From: Thermothelomyces thermophilus ATCC 42464
Taxonomy: Eukaryota; Ascomycota; Sordariomycetes; Sordariales; Chaetomiaceae
Assembly: GCF_000226095.1 (NCBI RefSeq)
Contig: NC_016477.1
Location: 992,001 to 1,056,000, forward strand
Direction: 5' to 3'
DNA length: 64,000 nucleotides
The position numbers were made by a program, and so were the translations under genes. Position 1 is the first letter of the stretch. Every line of letters begins with the position of its first letter. The notes beneath the pieces are model-generated. The model was given only the letters and a program-made list of their open reading frames with translations, did not search any database and had not been told where the DNA came from. Positions 1-11,075 of the stretch are shown piece by piece.

Positions 1-1810
1 TGCCATTGTTGTTGCTCGAGGCGGCCGTGGGCGCGTTCACGCCCGTGCCATCGTTCATTCCCTCGTCTTGGTTGGCCTTCTTTTCGCGGCGACGCTTATG
101 TTCTTCGGCGGCAGCCTGCTGCTCATCCTCCGGCACGAACGACCAGAACACGCCCGTGGCGATGATCTCGAACTTGCCGCCCCCCAGGTTTCCACCGGAG
201 CGGTATATGCGCTGGTCATGCGGGTACGCCTCCTCGAGTTCGGCGCGCGTCATTATCTTGCCTTCGGTCGACCGCAGCAGCCTATCCCCTTCGCATGTGA
301 ACCCCGGGCGCCGTGGAGCGGACTGGCCCGGATCCTTCCCGGTACCCGTGCGTGAACCGGGCCTGCGTCCCCTGGGGCGCTTCTTCGGCTGCCCGTTCTC
401 GTCGAGCTCGGGTGTGGGTTTGCGCCGTATGCGCTTGATCGGCTGTCCGTTTTCGTCCGGTTCGGGCTTGTATGCTCGGCGTTTTACCAGCTTCGAATGT
501 TCTTTTGCGCCCTCGCCCTCGTCCCCGTCGCCCGATGATGTGCGGGAACGAGGATTCTTCTCTGCCTGCGGAGCCAACTTGGTCCGAGAGGACGAAGTGG
601 CGGAGGGGAGCTGACTGGGACGAATCACAAGTTTAATTGCTGTTGTTATAGGGGTTGGGTCACCACTCGCCTTCCCTTCTATGTGTCGGTCCCTGATCGC
701 AGCGGCGGTCTGCTCAAACGGGGCGGCTTGGTCTGGATCCTCGCTCCCCAATCTCCTTGCAACGGGGTTGGATGGCGTAGCCGAAACCATCGGGTTCGTG
801 GACTGGCCGGTTTGTGTTGTATCTGCTCTTGAGAAGGGATTCGAAGCCGAATTAACGCCCGGCATCGCCGAGCCTGATGGAGCCTGCATCACGGGGTTGA
901 GAAGCACCTTCTTTCTGGGTCGGCCCGGGACGCGCGTCGCTGAAGTTGCGGTGCCGTCAGCTGCTTTCTGACGCCGCCTCTTTGGGGCTTGATCGGCGGT
1001 AGGGGAATCACCGCGAGCATGCTTCCTTGTGCCGGATATTGTAGTGCCAGAGGCTTCTGGCCCAGAACTCGCGACTCCAGCCGCTCTCGCTCCGGGCGTT
1101 CTTGCTCTGGGTGGCCTCCCCCCAGACTTTTTTGTTCTCGGTTTATACTCGTCATCATCCTCATCATCGTCATGTTTGCGGGAACCGCGTCCACGCCCAC
1201 GTTTGGTCTTCGGCGAGACGATGTCGGCCCCCTCAAGAAGATCCTCCAGCTCATCAAATGTCGGTGAATCTCCCATATCGACGGCCTGGGAATGTTGACG
1301 CGATAGGGTTGAGTCCGTCAACGCTTCATCCTCGAAGCGGACCCGGGGCTTGGCACTGGAAACTCGGGCAATGACCTCAGCAGCGCTGGAAGCTAGCTCT
1401 GGGTCGAGCTGGCGCACCGCGAGACGTGGTGCTATGAGGAACTGGTTGAGTGCAAGCGTGGCGGCATCCATATCGAAGGGGCCAGTCTGTCCGGCCGGGA
1501 AGAGTTGATGCGACGCCGCTGGAGCTTGCAGGTTGAATGGCTGAGTCGACACATTCTCCATTTCATGGTCCCTGTCCTCCGGGGTTGCCGGGTCCCGGGT
1601 GGCTTGCTCTTCGAGTGCCGTTTGAGTACTTGTCGACTCGGCGCGGTGTTGCGGCTGCTGCTCGGTAACCGCCTCATTCTGTTTCACGGGACTGTCGACG
1701 AACACCTCAAGGTCGTAGTCGTCGTCAAATGGGTTGTGGTGCCCGTTCCCCGGCGCGCGAGGATAGGGGTCGGGTTCTTGTCCCGCTAGGTACTGGTAGT
1801 TAAACCCCTC
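1..1810 (-). CDS. Open C-terminal continuation of the host gene (partial, runs off left edge)
   Basis: Read on the minus strand in the same frame as exon 2, the whole stretch from 1810 to 2 has no stop codon (603 codons). It is therefore probably the rest of the same protein, or less likely a second gene. The content looks nuclear: acidic runs (HDDDDEDDDEYKPRTKK near 1150), several basic clusters (RGRGRGSRK near 1190, KRRRQK near 975), and two diverged copies of a PE-x-DENGQP unit followed by KKRPRGRRP or IKRIRRKP (about 365-480) that resemble AT-hooks. The last part, near 90-260, contains AYPHDQRIYRSGGNLGGGKF and GVFWSFVPEDEQ and looks like a folded domain. Either the TAG at 1813-1811 lies in a small intron or it is a true stop or nonsense change. 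A phase 0 acceptor CAG at 1784-1782 fits, but the matching donor would be the weak GTCTGG. Confidence 0.6.
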
Positions 1811-2917
1811 CTAGGGGCTTATCTCTTCGCTGTCATACCAGACTGGTAGGGGCGCTTCATCCTCCGGCGGGAGCGGGCGGATTTCCTCCCAACCGAAGAC
1901 GTGGCTGTCGTCGGCGGGCAACGACCCAAACATCTCCGCGGGCTGCGCGACGCTGATGGTTTCGAGGTCCTCGGAGCTCAGAAAGGCGACCTCGTCGGGC
2001 ACAAGAGAGTTGGCGGTCATGACCACCAGGCCGGCCTCCGGGACCATACCGGTGTCGCGGAGGGCCTCCCAGGCCGGCCAGTCCGACTTGTCCAGGGTCG
2101 AGTACCGCCGACCGCTCTTCCCCGCCACGGTGTAGTTCAACGGGTGGAGTCCTTCCGACGGAGGAACCCGGATCGGCCCCGACCTCGCGGCGCGAGCGGA
2201 CGGGCCGCCGCTACCAGACTTCAACCGCTGTGGGTTGAGAGTCTTGGTCGGAGGGTCCAGCCGGAGCAGCAGCTCCGCCCCCTTCAAGTTCCGCAGCCTG
2301 CGCAAGCTGCGGCGCTCGCCGTCGCCGCCGTCCGGAAGGTCGAAGCCGTCGACGAGGGCCCAGCATCCTTCATCGACCTGGACGTCGTGAAAGTCGGCAC
2401 CCGTCCCCTCCCAGAAGCCCAAACCGGCCGCCACACCGTCGAGACCCAGGAACCTGAGGAAGGCCCGGCCGCACCGGACCTCCTCGGCCGTAATGCCCTC
2501 GGTAACGGGGCAGAGGGCGGCCAACTCCTCTGCCGAGGGGATCCCGGCATCGTCACCGTGCTGCAGGAGCAGCTCGGCGAATTTCTTCTTTTTCCTACTC
2601 TCCTCGGAGATCAAGCCGAGGAGAGAAGAGACCTCAACGTGCCCAAGGTCGAGGGCTTGGACGACCTGGGAAAGGGGTGCCGTCCGAGTCAGGTCGTGAA
2701 TGATGGCATATCTGATGCCATCCGGAAGATCAGCCCAATTGGGCCGATCTTGGCTGCCGTGCTTCTTCTAACACGTGTTAGCTGGTCATCCCATCTTAGT
2801 CCTGGATCGGATGAACTTTGTCTTACCCTCTTCTTGCTGTTCTCGGCGAGCTTCTGACCTGGTTTGCGCCAGGGGACATTGGCCACACGTGCCGGGCGTG
2901 CGAAAGGCGCCATCTTC

Positions 2918-2951
<34 letters not shown>

Positions 2952-3441
2952 TGGTGGTTGTGGTGGCAGTGACGGTAGGCTCAGCAGGCATGGGGGCGGT
3001 GCTGCGCGAGGCGGGCTCACTGATTGTTAATCCGGCGAACATGTTGTTCAGGTTCGAGGGAGCATGCCTCCTCTGGCCCCTTCGGTCTCTGTGTCCCCGA
3101 CTACACTCGCTGCTAGATTCCGAGGTGCCATCCTGTGTGACCTGGTCGCAAGTCGCAACCACCGGAACCTCCTCTCCCGCTCCTGATTGCTCGGCGTCGT
3201 TCCCGGATTGGGCCTCCTCTGCTGCAAGCGCCTCCAGGCGAGCTTTCACTGCCTCGGAGGGCCCCATACCAGGGTAGTCCAGGGGCAGGCTGGGGTGGGC
3301 ACAGTACTGGACCAGATCCGGGTTGAACGGCACATCTGGATGCACGAAGAGCGGGCGGTCAGCCCTGGACGGACCGAGGTCTTCTTGGTAACGGCCGGGA
3401 ATCCTCAGCCTTGAGGAGTCCCGAAGTCTCATGCCGGACAT
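1811..3441 (-). CDS. Hypothetical fungal protein, two exons in this model
   Basis: I do not recognise this protein. The ATG at 3441-3439 opens exon 1 (3441-2827, 205 codons). An intron (2826-2768) joins it in phase 0 to exon 2 (2767-1814), and a TAG stop lies at 1813-1811, giving 523 residues. The N-terminal part (RLRIPGRYQEDLGP, then a proline-rich stretch near FVHPDVPFNPDLVQY) looks ordered. Residues around 160-180 form a Thr/Asn low-complexity run followed by basic residues. Exon 2 begins KKHGSQDRPNWADLPDGIRY and looks like a folded domain. GC-rich codon use differs completely from the TpA-rich DNA to the right. The stop is questionable, because the same frame stays open for another 603 codons to the window edge. 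No transmembrane segment or signal peptide is apparent. The exon join is well supported; function is unknown. Confidence 0.75.
2768..2826 (-). other. Spliceosomal intron, 59 nt
   Basis: On the minus strand the donor is GTAAGA, directly after an AGG codon. GCTAAC is a good branch site close to the acceptor TAG. Removing 59 nt joins two reading frames that are otherwise offset, with a phase 0 junction. Without splicing, exon 1 stops at 2691-2689. Confidence 0.8.
2917..2966. repeat. GTT/GGT trinucleotide tract inside exon 1
   Basis: An imperfect run of GTT then GGT/TGT triplets. On the minus strand it encodes a Thr run followed by five Asn and two Lys. It is a coding microsatellite and probably length-variable between strains. 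Confidence 0.85.
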
Positions 3442-5214
3442 GATGAGCCGCGGTGGGATGTCGCTCGGTCGCGCGCTTGATGGGGGGAGGTCTGCTTTGA
3501 AAGGGGTTGATTGACCGTGCTAGGGGTAGTGGTCGCTCCGGTGAGGTGAACGCAGTGAAGAAACTGGCAATCGTGAAAGCGAGTGTTGTGTTTTTGCAAA
3601 AGAGGAAAAGAAGGTCAGGATTGCTGGCTGGTTCTGGTGGAAGATGATGGCGGCGATAGTCGGAATGGGTGCCGTGCTTGTGGTGAAGAGGGCAGAGAGA
3701 AGAGCCTTTGGAACCCACCTCAGTGGGTATCAAGAGAAGAGTAAAGAGGAGCTTTCTAGTCAGCTGGGCTATCGCAACCGATCAAGTAAACGCGTCTTTC
3801 GTGTTGGCCACCGAAACGAAGAGAGAACAGGCTCCCGTCTTGGCTGGCTATTACCGTGAGGATGAGAAGGAACGCGACTCTCCTGTGTTCAGCGAAATGA
3901 CAGGAAAAGAGCGAAGGAAAGCGCCATTGCTGGCCGATCGTCGTGCTGCAGAGTTTGGAAAGAGTTCTTGTTAGTCACCTGTTGTGGAAGAGGAAGCTCT
4001 TGTATGCCAATTTCGCGAAGAACGGGGAAGAAGACAGAGGAATGGGGTCATACTGATGGCCAAACTGGTGGGAGCTTCCTTGGCTGGCAAGTTTCTGTAA
4101 GGATCACCGAGGGTCAGCTTTTGTCAGGTGAGAAAGCATGGGAGAGCTTAGCCAACGGAGAGCCCGCGGCCAACTTCTCTTCCTGGGTCTGCATGCTGGT
4201 TATTCGCGAATGATCTCGGTATGGAGCAGAAGAGGGGGTGGGGGGTGGTTAATGAGAAGCAAGGAGAAGCGGACGCTGTCCCAATGATGCGTCCTCGCGG
4301 CGGGCTTACAAGAGCTGGGCTTTTCTGTAGATGGAGAAGGTGGGAGGAGCAGTCTGCGGGGCGGGAGTTGGTGTTGTTGTCAAGGTTGAGCCTGGAAGAG
4401 AAACTTTGGAGGGGGATTGGCTGTCTTCGTCCCAATGTTGATTCGACGACTTCGCCGGCGAGGGATGAGGTGGCTTGCTTTGAGAGAGAGGGGGGAGTAC
4501 TTACATAAACTAAAATAGGTAATTTTTGAGGACCGCAGGCATTAATGCCCTCGACTTGAGGCTGCTTTGAAAGTTGAAGAGCTTGGTAGTTTTGGTGTTG
4601 AGGAAGAGATTGATCGAGAAAAGAAAGCTGAACTTGCCGGAGTGGTGGGAAGTGGATGGAAAGCCAGCGTGAACTCTCTAAAGAGGGTGGTATGACGCGC
4701 CTCACCGCGTCTGCTCTCCTGTGGTCGTCCCAACGGTGACGCGCTCGGTGGTGGTGGCGCTGGAAGGGAGGAAACAGCACTCAATAATTCAGTTCTACTC
4801 CGTATGAGGGTGAGAGATGCCGACAAGGCGATAACAACACATAGAACAGACGAAATACTGCAGACTCGCATGGGTCCGAGAAGGGAGGTAAGGATTGGCA
4901 CCATTGTCTACAATACGACCGGAGTCAGAAAGGTATCGTGAGTCTTCTCACTTCTCTGACGCCTCCCGTGTTGGATAGGGGTTTATTCACTCTCGGTGAC
5001 GATTGGTTGCTGCTAACGCCACAGGCAACAAACATGGGGTCTGGTTATAATCATCTCGCCCGAACTGCCTACAAGTCCCCCAGCTGATTGCTGATGCTTC
5101 AGGTATTAGTTGCTCTGTGATAGAGAACGGAGAGCAAGTCGAATCCGGACTCGCATGAGGAATCAACAGTACCGTATCGCACGCTGAAGACACGAAGATA
5201 TAGTTAAACGATGT
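3442..5214. other. Normal-composition flank with no supported gene
   Basis: This stretch lies upstream of the minus-strand host gene and presumably holds its promoter and 5' leader. The longest open frame (minus strand, 4780-4148) has low-complexity His/Arg/Ser/Pro composition and no recognisable motif. Short plus-strand frames at 3644-4213 are equally unconvincing. No tRNA or repeat was seen. Confidence 0.5.
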
Positions 5215-5589
5215 TTTAGGCTAATAACCTTCCGGTTAATTATTTTTCTTTGACTTTTGATTTTCACGCCATTGAATCTCTAGGCTTCGGGAAGTGTCAG
5301 AAGCTGTAGAGCTTCTAAGAGTATTAGCCACATACATGCTATAGCTATATAAGGCTGTTTAACGCATTGGCCAGTTCCTTTATCTATAAATATTAGTCGT
5401 TTTGTCTCCTTTATAGATAGTTTAACAAGGCACTCTTTTCCTTCATATAGCCACCTACTATAGACTGCTTTCAACGCTCCTAGAAGCTTATTACTACATT
5501 TGGCAATTATAAGCCTAGCGCCTTGACTACTCCTTTACCGATATATCTTTAATATTAGTAGTAGCTTCTTCTATTATGAACTCTCTTAC
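5215..5589. other. Transition into RIP-mutated, TpA-rich DNA
   Basis: Composition changes within about 100 bp from mixed GC to dense TpA. A 64-codon minus-strand frame (5474-5280) is open but has no recognised motif. This may be the remains of the copia LTR or leader, but no LTR terminus could be defined. Confidence 0.4.
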
Positions 5590-8500
5590 CTTACTTTAAT
5601 ACGCTTTTAACGACATGTCTATTATGTCTAAGATCCTAGTTAAGACTTTTATATACCTTATAAGGCCTAGTTCCTAGAACTTGTAGTATATCGAACTATA
5701 ATCGTAGGCTAAATTTGCTAGTATATAGGAATTTGTCGACCTTAACGGCGACTATAAGCTAGATCTAGAAGTTCTATAGTGCCTAACCTATAAGTATGCT
5801 AGAGATAACCTTATCCTAGCTTTTTAAGAGTAATTCTTAGAAGGATTATTACCTTTGATATTTGTAGATTTAATACCTTCTAATATAGCCGTTATAGCTG
5901 AATTTATATAATTATAAGACTCCTTTTATAAAGATATTATATATACTATAGATATTAGGAAGTATATGAGATAGCTATAATACTAGCTAGTATATATCAT
6001 AGATTCTAAACTTTATAAAGCTATAAAAGCATATAGGAAGAAGGATATTAACCTTATTAGGGGGATTATCTAGGTACTTTACTCTATACTTATACTATCT
6101 ATTATAACGCTCTATATAATAGTTACTATATAATATATAGCTAGTCTTAATATAGCTAAGCGTTTAGGAGTTAATCCGTAGTAATAGATTTATAACTTTA
6201 ATATCGCCTTCTAGTAAGCTATCTAATATGATATCCTGAAAGTATAGGGTATATAAGGACTTTATACCTTTCTTAATGCTATCGCTATATATATCCTACT
6301 AACCTAGGCAATAAATAAAAGGATAGAAATTAAGCTTATTAATAGTATAGGATAGCTACTTCTAGAGCTTAATACCCTTATTATAATGACTAAGATCCTA
6401 ATTAATAATAATATGTAATCTAGAATCTCTTAGAAGTATAGAATCTTCTTAATAACTTATATACTAATACTTCCTATAGCTTAAAAGAGCGGTAAGGAGA
6501 GAGGCAAAGACTTACGTACTTAGCAGCATAATATAAGATATCCTTATAAGCATCTAAGATATCTGTAGGATCTAGTAGACTATTATACGCTTAAGTAAGC
6601 TATCTACGGTAATAAGTAACGCTTATACCTTTCCGATAAGGAGTATAAGAGGATTTGCTAGGAGCTTAATAAGCCAAAGTAGGCTAGACTAAAAAATTAA
6701 CTTATCGCTAAATAAGGGGAGCTATCCTATTCTAGATAGTTGGGGGTAGGATATCTTAGTTCTCTTAATACGTCAATTATTAGCCCTTAACTACTTAGTA
6801 AGCTCTTAACTTACTATAGGGCGTTTAATATAGTTACTTTATAGCGCTATCCTCTTTCGGAAAGCACTTTACTAGACTTATATAGTACGACCTACTTAGT
6901 TAACGATAAGAAGTTCCTTTTGCCTAAGATGTTTATTAAGGTAAATGATCTTAAGTTTGTTAAAGCAGGTATGATAACCTTTCCTATTAGTAGGAGGGGC
7001 ACTTAAATAATCGAGAACATTCTAGAAAGACTATATAGACTATATACCGAGAATCTAACACTTAAGGATATTACTATCGTTAAAGGATTCTATATTAATA
7101 TTATCTTAGAAGCTTTATTACTTAAGGTAGGCGCTTAGTACTATAGCTTAGATTGCTTACTACGTTTCGGAATACTGGAAAATAATATTATTCTTTATAA
7201 GCTAAAATATAAGTATAATCTTACCTTTTTGGAATATAAGCCACTTTTCTACTATTTAAGCCTCCTAGACTATGTTTAAATTAGTAAAGTAGGTACTATG
7301 AATGTTCGTATATCCTTGTAGAACGTATTTACTATATATAGTAGAAGGTTATATATATAAGCGTTACCTATTGTAAGAGAGGATACCAAGGATCTTTAGC
7401 ACTTAAGAGCTAGCTACCTCGGACTAGAAGCGTTAAAAGCACTTATTAATAACGCTAGAAACATCTATATTAAGGGGATAGTATATATTAAGTATAAGAG
7501 CTATACTTATACTTATATAAGCAAGGTTATCTCTAGGAAAACACTACCTAAGTAGAAGTCTATATACCTATTCTAGTAAGTAGCCTAGGATTTGTTTGAC
7601 TATCCTAAAGCGATTAATAGATTACGATAGCTACTTATAATTATTAATAAGTATAGTAGGAAGCTCTTCCCTTTCCTCCTAATGATAAAGTTACTAGACT
7701 AGATTATAGGAATTATCTAGAATTTCGAGAGCTAGGTAAGACGCTAATATAGGCTTGCTATCTATAAGATTAAGTGGGATAATGATACTACGACGATTAG
7801 TTTAGTAGGGCGTATACTAATATACTACTAGACTTAGGCTATAGAAAGTAGTATTAATCTTAAACTTTTACCTTTATATACTTATAAGCCTAACGGACTA
7901 GTAAAGCGAGTAAGGTAAGAACTAATCTTACGCTTAATTAAAATACTTAATAGGGCAAATCTCCTTATAAAGCTCTAGTTAGAAAGCGTATAAGTAGTAG
8001 CGTACTTATACGTAATAAGCCTAAGCTATGCTTACTTGTTTAGAACTCCTAACAAAGTGCTTTATAGCTAGTTTAAATAGTATTTTTGCTAGTACGAACC
8101 TAGCTTAATAATTACGTTAACTAGCAACTTACGCCTAGACTAGAATAGTATCTTTATATATAGATACTAGGTATATATCCTCTATAAGGATAAGAAAGCT
8201 AAGTAGCATATAAAGGACTTTAAGGTGCTATTATATAGGCTAATAAGGTATCTTATAGAATATCGCGTATTTAATATTTATCATATTTAGATACCCAAGC
8301 TCGATAGGGTTATTATAACTTATAACGTTCGCTTTAATAAGAAGACTTTTTACTATCTAGGTAAAGAATAGCTAATAGAGCCGTTATTAGTAGTAGCAAG
8401 CTAGGAAGTTAATTAATTCGATCTTAGCAAAGATTCCTAGGATAGCGATTTTCTCTAGGAAGCGTTATTATAGACCTAATAACTAGTAAAAGACTCTATT

Positions 8501-10097
8501 ATAGTGGCTTAGCTATCTCTATCGTAAGAGAGTCTAGTAGTAGACTAACCTCTCTAATAGAGTTAAGACTTAGGGGTAAGGGAGCTCTCTAATATATAGC
8601 CTATAAGCAAGCAATTAGTTCTAGAGACTCTTATAACGGAGACATAAGTAATAGACGAACTTACTAAATAGATAGAGAGCTTTAGAGGACTCTTAACCCT
8701 TAAATATATACCTAAGCCTTTAGTGACTTACCCTACGCTGGCTAGTAAAGGGGATGTCTACTAGGAAGTAGGAAGGTTTAAATTAGGGCCTTCCTAATCG
8801 CTAGCTGGCTAATTAGATACTAGGGAGAGCAAGGGAGCCGTCGGATCTAATAGAGAAATGCCTTCTATAAAAGAGTTAAGCGTGTATAGTATGTTAATAG
8901 AAGAGTTAGAAGCTAGGGACGGTACTACCGATATATTGTACCTAGCTAGGCTAAAAGAGTAGAGTATTAAGCAAAGTCTAGATTAGCTAATGTATCCTCT
9001 AGAAGGTAGAAGTAAAGGAGAAGCTATTTAGTAACCTCCTATAAGGAGAGGCAGAGGTAGGAGGAGGGCTTATATACCTAGGGACCTTATATAGTTAAGT
9101 AAATGGCTATAAAATAAAGAAAGGGTTAATTACTACTACTCCTTTATCTATATAATAAAGGAACTCTAGTAATAGTTCTATAAGACTTACCTACCTAATT
9201 AATAGGAAGCTTACCTAGGAGACCAGAGCTTTTAAATAATATATATAGTATTTGCTACTACTATATAATAGAAGGATATTATATACCCTAGAGTAGCCCT
9301 AAATAAGTTACATTAGTATATTAACGATCTTATTCGCGTTCCTAATAACTAGCAAGACCTATATAATCACCCGTTAGGACAATAGTTTAAAGATATAGCT
9401 TATAAGGAGATATATAACTTAGAGAGCAGGGGAACGTAGAAGATCGTACCATATAAGTAGGCGAAAGCGCGACCTATCCTATTAAAATAGGTCTTTATAT
9501 ATAAGTTTGACAAAGACAGTTTCTTAGAGAAATACAAGGCAAGGATCTATATATAGGGAGATCTATAAGATATTAGCTTAGTAGAAAGTACATATATAGC
9601 TACTCTAATGGTATAATCGTTCCGTATAATGATAGCGATTGCTACGTACTTTGACTTGGAAGTTAAGTAGTTCGATATAGTATAAGCATTCCTTAACGCC
9701 GAACGATTAGAAGACAATCCTATCGTCTACGAATTGCTAGAAGGATTCAAGTAGCTAGGGAAATATATAGAGTTACGAAGAGCTCTATACGGCTTGAGAG
9801 ACTTACTACTCTTATAGTATAAGGAGTTCTATAAAATGCTATTAGATCTAGGTATAGAACTATTAGGTAAAGAGAAGTGCCTCTTCCTAAGCTACGATGA
9901 ACGAGTTATTCTAATCTTCTATATTAACGACTTCTTAATCTTCTTCTATAAAAGTAACGCTATAGTAGCTAAGCATATAATAGAAGGAATTAAAGCTTAA
10001 TATAATATCTATAAGTAAGGTAATATTAGTTAGTTCCTTAGTATTAAGGTAATTTAAGACTAACCTATATATAAAATATAGTTAGTCTATAACTAAT
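5590..10097 (+). pseudogene. Ty1/copia retrotransposon relic (gag, protease, integrase, RT), heavily RIP-mutated
   Basis: If TAG is tolerated as former CAG or TGG, one plus-strand frame reads as a copia polyprotein. Near 6870-6915 a protease-type segment reads LDLYSTTYLVNDKKFLL, where LDSGSTTHLVN is expected. The gag pre-integrase segment is near 7400-7470 (YLGLEALKALINNARNIYI). Integrase follows at about 7590-7970 (DLFDYPKA, then YKPNGLVKRV matching the family's PNGxAER block). A post-integrase RFNKKTFYYL is near 8330. RT spans about 9400-10000 with FDIVQAFLNA, LRRALYGLRD and YINDFLIF, the last matching the copia YVDDFLIF box. RNase H is cut off at the (TTA)n tract of the neighbouring LINE. 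Many stops make it non-functional. LTRs were not identified. Confidence 0.85.
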
Positions 10098-10620
10098 ATA
10101 TTATTATTATTATTATTAATATTCCTATACTATTATGCTAATAAGCATGCTAAAGCCTCTCTATTCATATATAAAGGAAACTATGCCTAATAGGCTGGAT
10201 AAAAACCTCTGTCCCGCCTCTAACGCCTAATCCAGAGTACTAATATACTACAAAGAAAAGGAGAAGTAGCTAGAATAGCCCTATAGAGGCCTTCTCTCCC
10301 GGTCTAGCCTCCTTACAAGGCGGTATTCCAGGAGCCTCCCTAGGTCCATTAGCCACTATAGAACCCTCCTTGCCAAACGATGGTTACAGGTCCCTATACC
10401 CCGTAGAACGAGGTCTAGGTCCCTTTGCGACTATATTTTCTAGGATTCCCACGTTCGGCTTCTTGGTAGGTTCGGGCACTATATAACTAGGTGCTCTATA
10501 GTTTCCCTCCCCTAGCTATAGGCATAGTAAGGGGTACTAACCCCCGAGACTTGAACCCTAAAAAGGAAGTCACAGAGGCTAATAGCCCCTATATAGGCCT
10601 ATACTAATAGGGAGCTCTAG
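10098..10620 (-). mobile_element. 3' end of a non-LTR retrotransposon (LINE), separated from its body by element 1
   Basis: The left end is a (TTA)n tract at 10098-10121, which on the minus strand is a (TAA)n tail such as I/Tad-type LINEs carry. It abuts the copia RT/RNase H frame directly, which suggests insertion into the copia copy. The rest shows no clear coding and is probably 3' untranslated sequence. The last five bases before element 1 (TCTAG, 10616-10620) recur after element 1 at 25666-25670, linking this piece to the LINE body at 25671. Confidence 0.7.
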
Positions 10621-11048
10621 TGTCACGGAAATATATATATAGATGCTACCTAAGCCACTAGTATAAATAGGCCAATCAAGCCGAAGGAATGATAGACTAA
10701 TCAGGATAGGATCACACTTAGTAAGAAATAATCCTAGCAGAGGATCACTAGCTTATAACATAAGCTAGGTAAGCTAGTATAGAGGATCACTACAACTACT
10801 AGTAATCCTAGAATTATATATACATATAGATAGTCACTCATTACAATAGACTCTAAGAGTTCACTAGTAATAGTAACTTATAATTATAGTACTTATACTA
10901 AGTATCGCCAACTATTGTAAGAGATAACTCTAGTATTATTATAAACCCTTTAGCTTTACCAAATCCCTTAGACGACCTATACGCTTGTCCCGCTTTAACT
11001 ACCTTCGTCTAAACCCTTTTAGAAGAAGTCTAAGTTAGGTTCGTCACA
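10621..11048 (+). repeat. 5' LTR of element 1 (U3 type B)
   Basis: 428 bp, begins TGTCACGGAAATAT and ends GGTTCGTCACA, i.e. TG...CA ends within an inverted TGT/ACA. TATA-like ATTATATATACATATAG lies near 10815. R/U5 is shared with all other LTRs in the window. Confidence 0.9.
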
Positions 11049-11075
11049 CGTTGCTATTACTCCCTTTGTTCTATT

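Noticed and set aside
1782-1827. Intron GTATGA...CAG (46 nt) removing the TAG at 1811-1813
   Set aside because: The signals are good but 46 nt breaks the frame and gives a new stop two codons later.
1901-2857. 318-codon plus-strand open frame
   Set aside because: Lies opposite exon 2 of the host gene and reflects its GC-rich codon bias.
4148-4780. 210-codon minus-strand open frame
   Set aside because: Low-complexity composition, no motif, no splice or homology support.
10098-10121. Stand-alone (TTA)n microsatellite
   Set aside because: Better explained as the (TAA)n tail of the minus-strand LINE.
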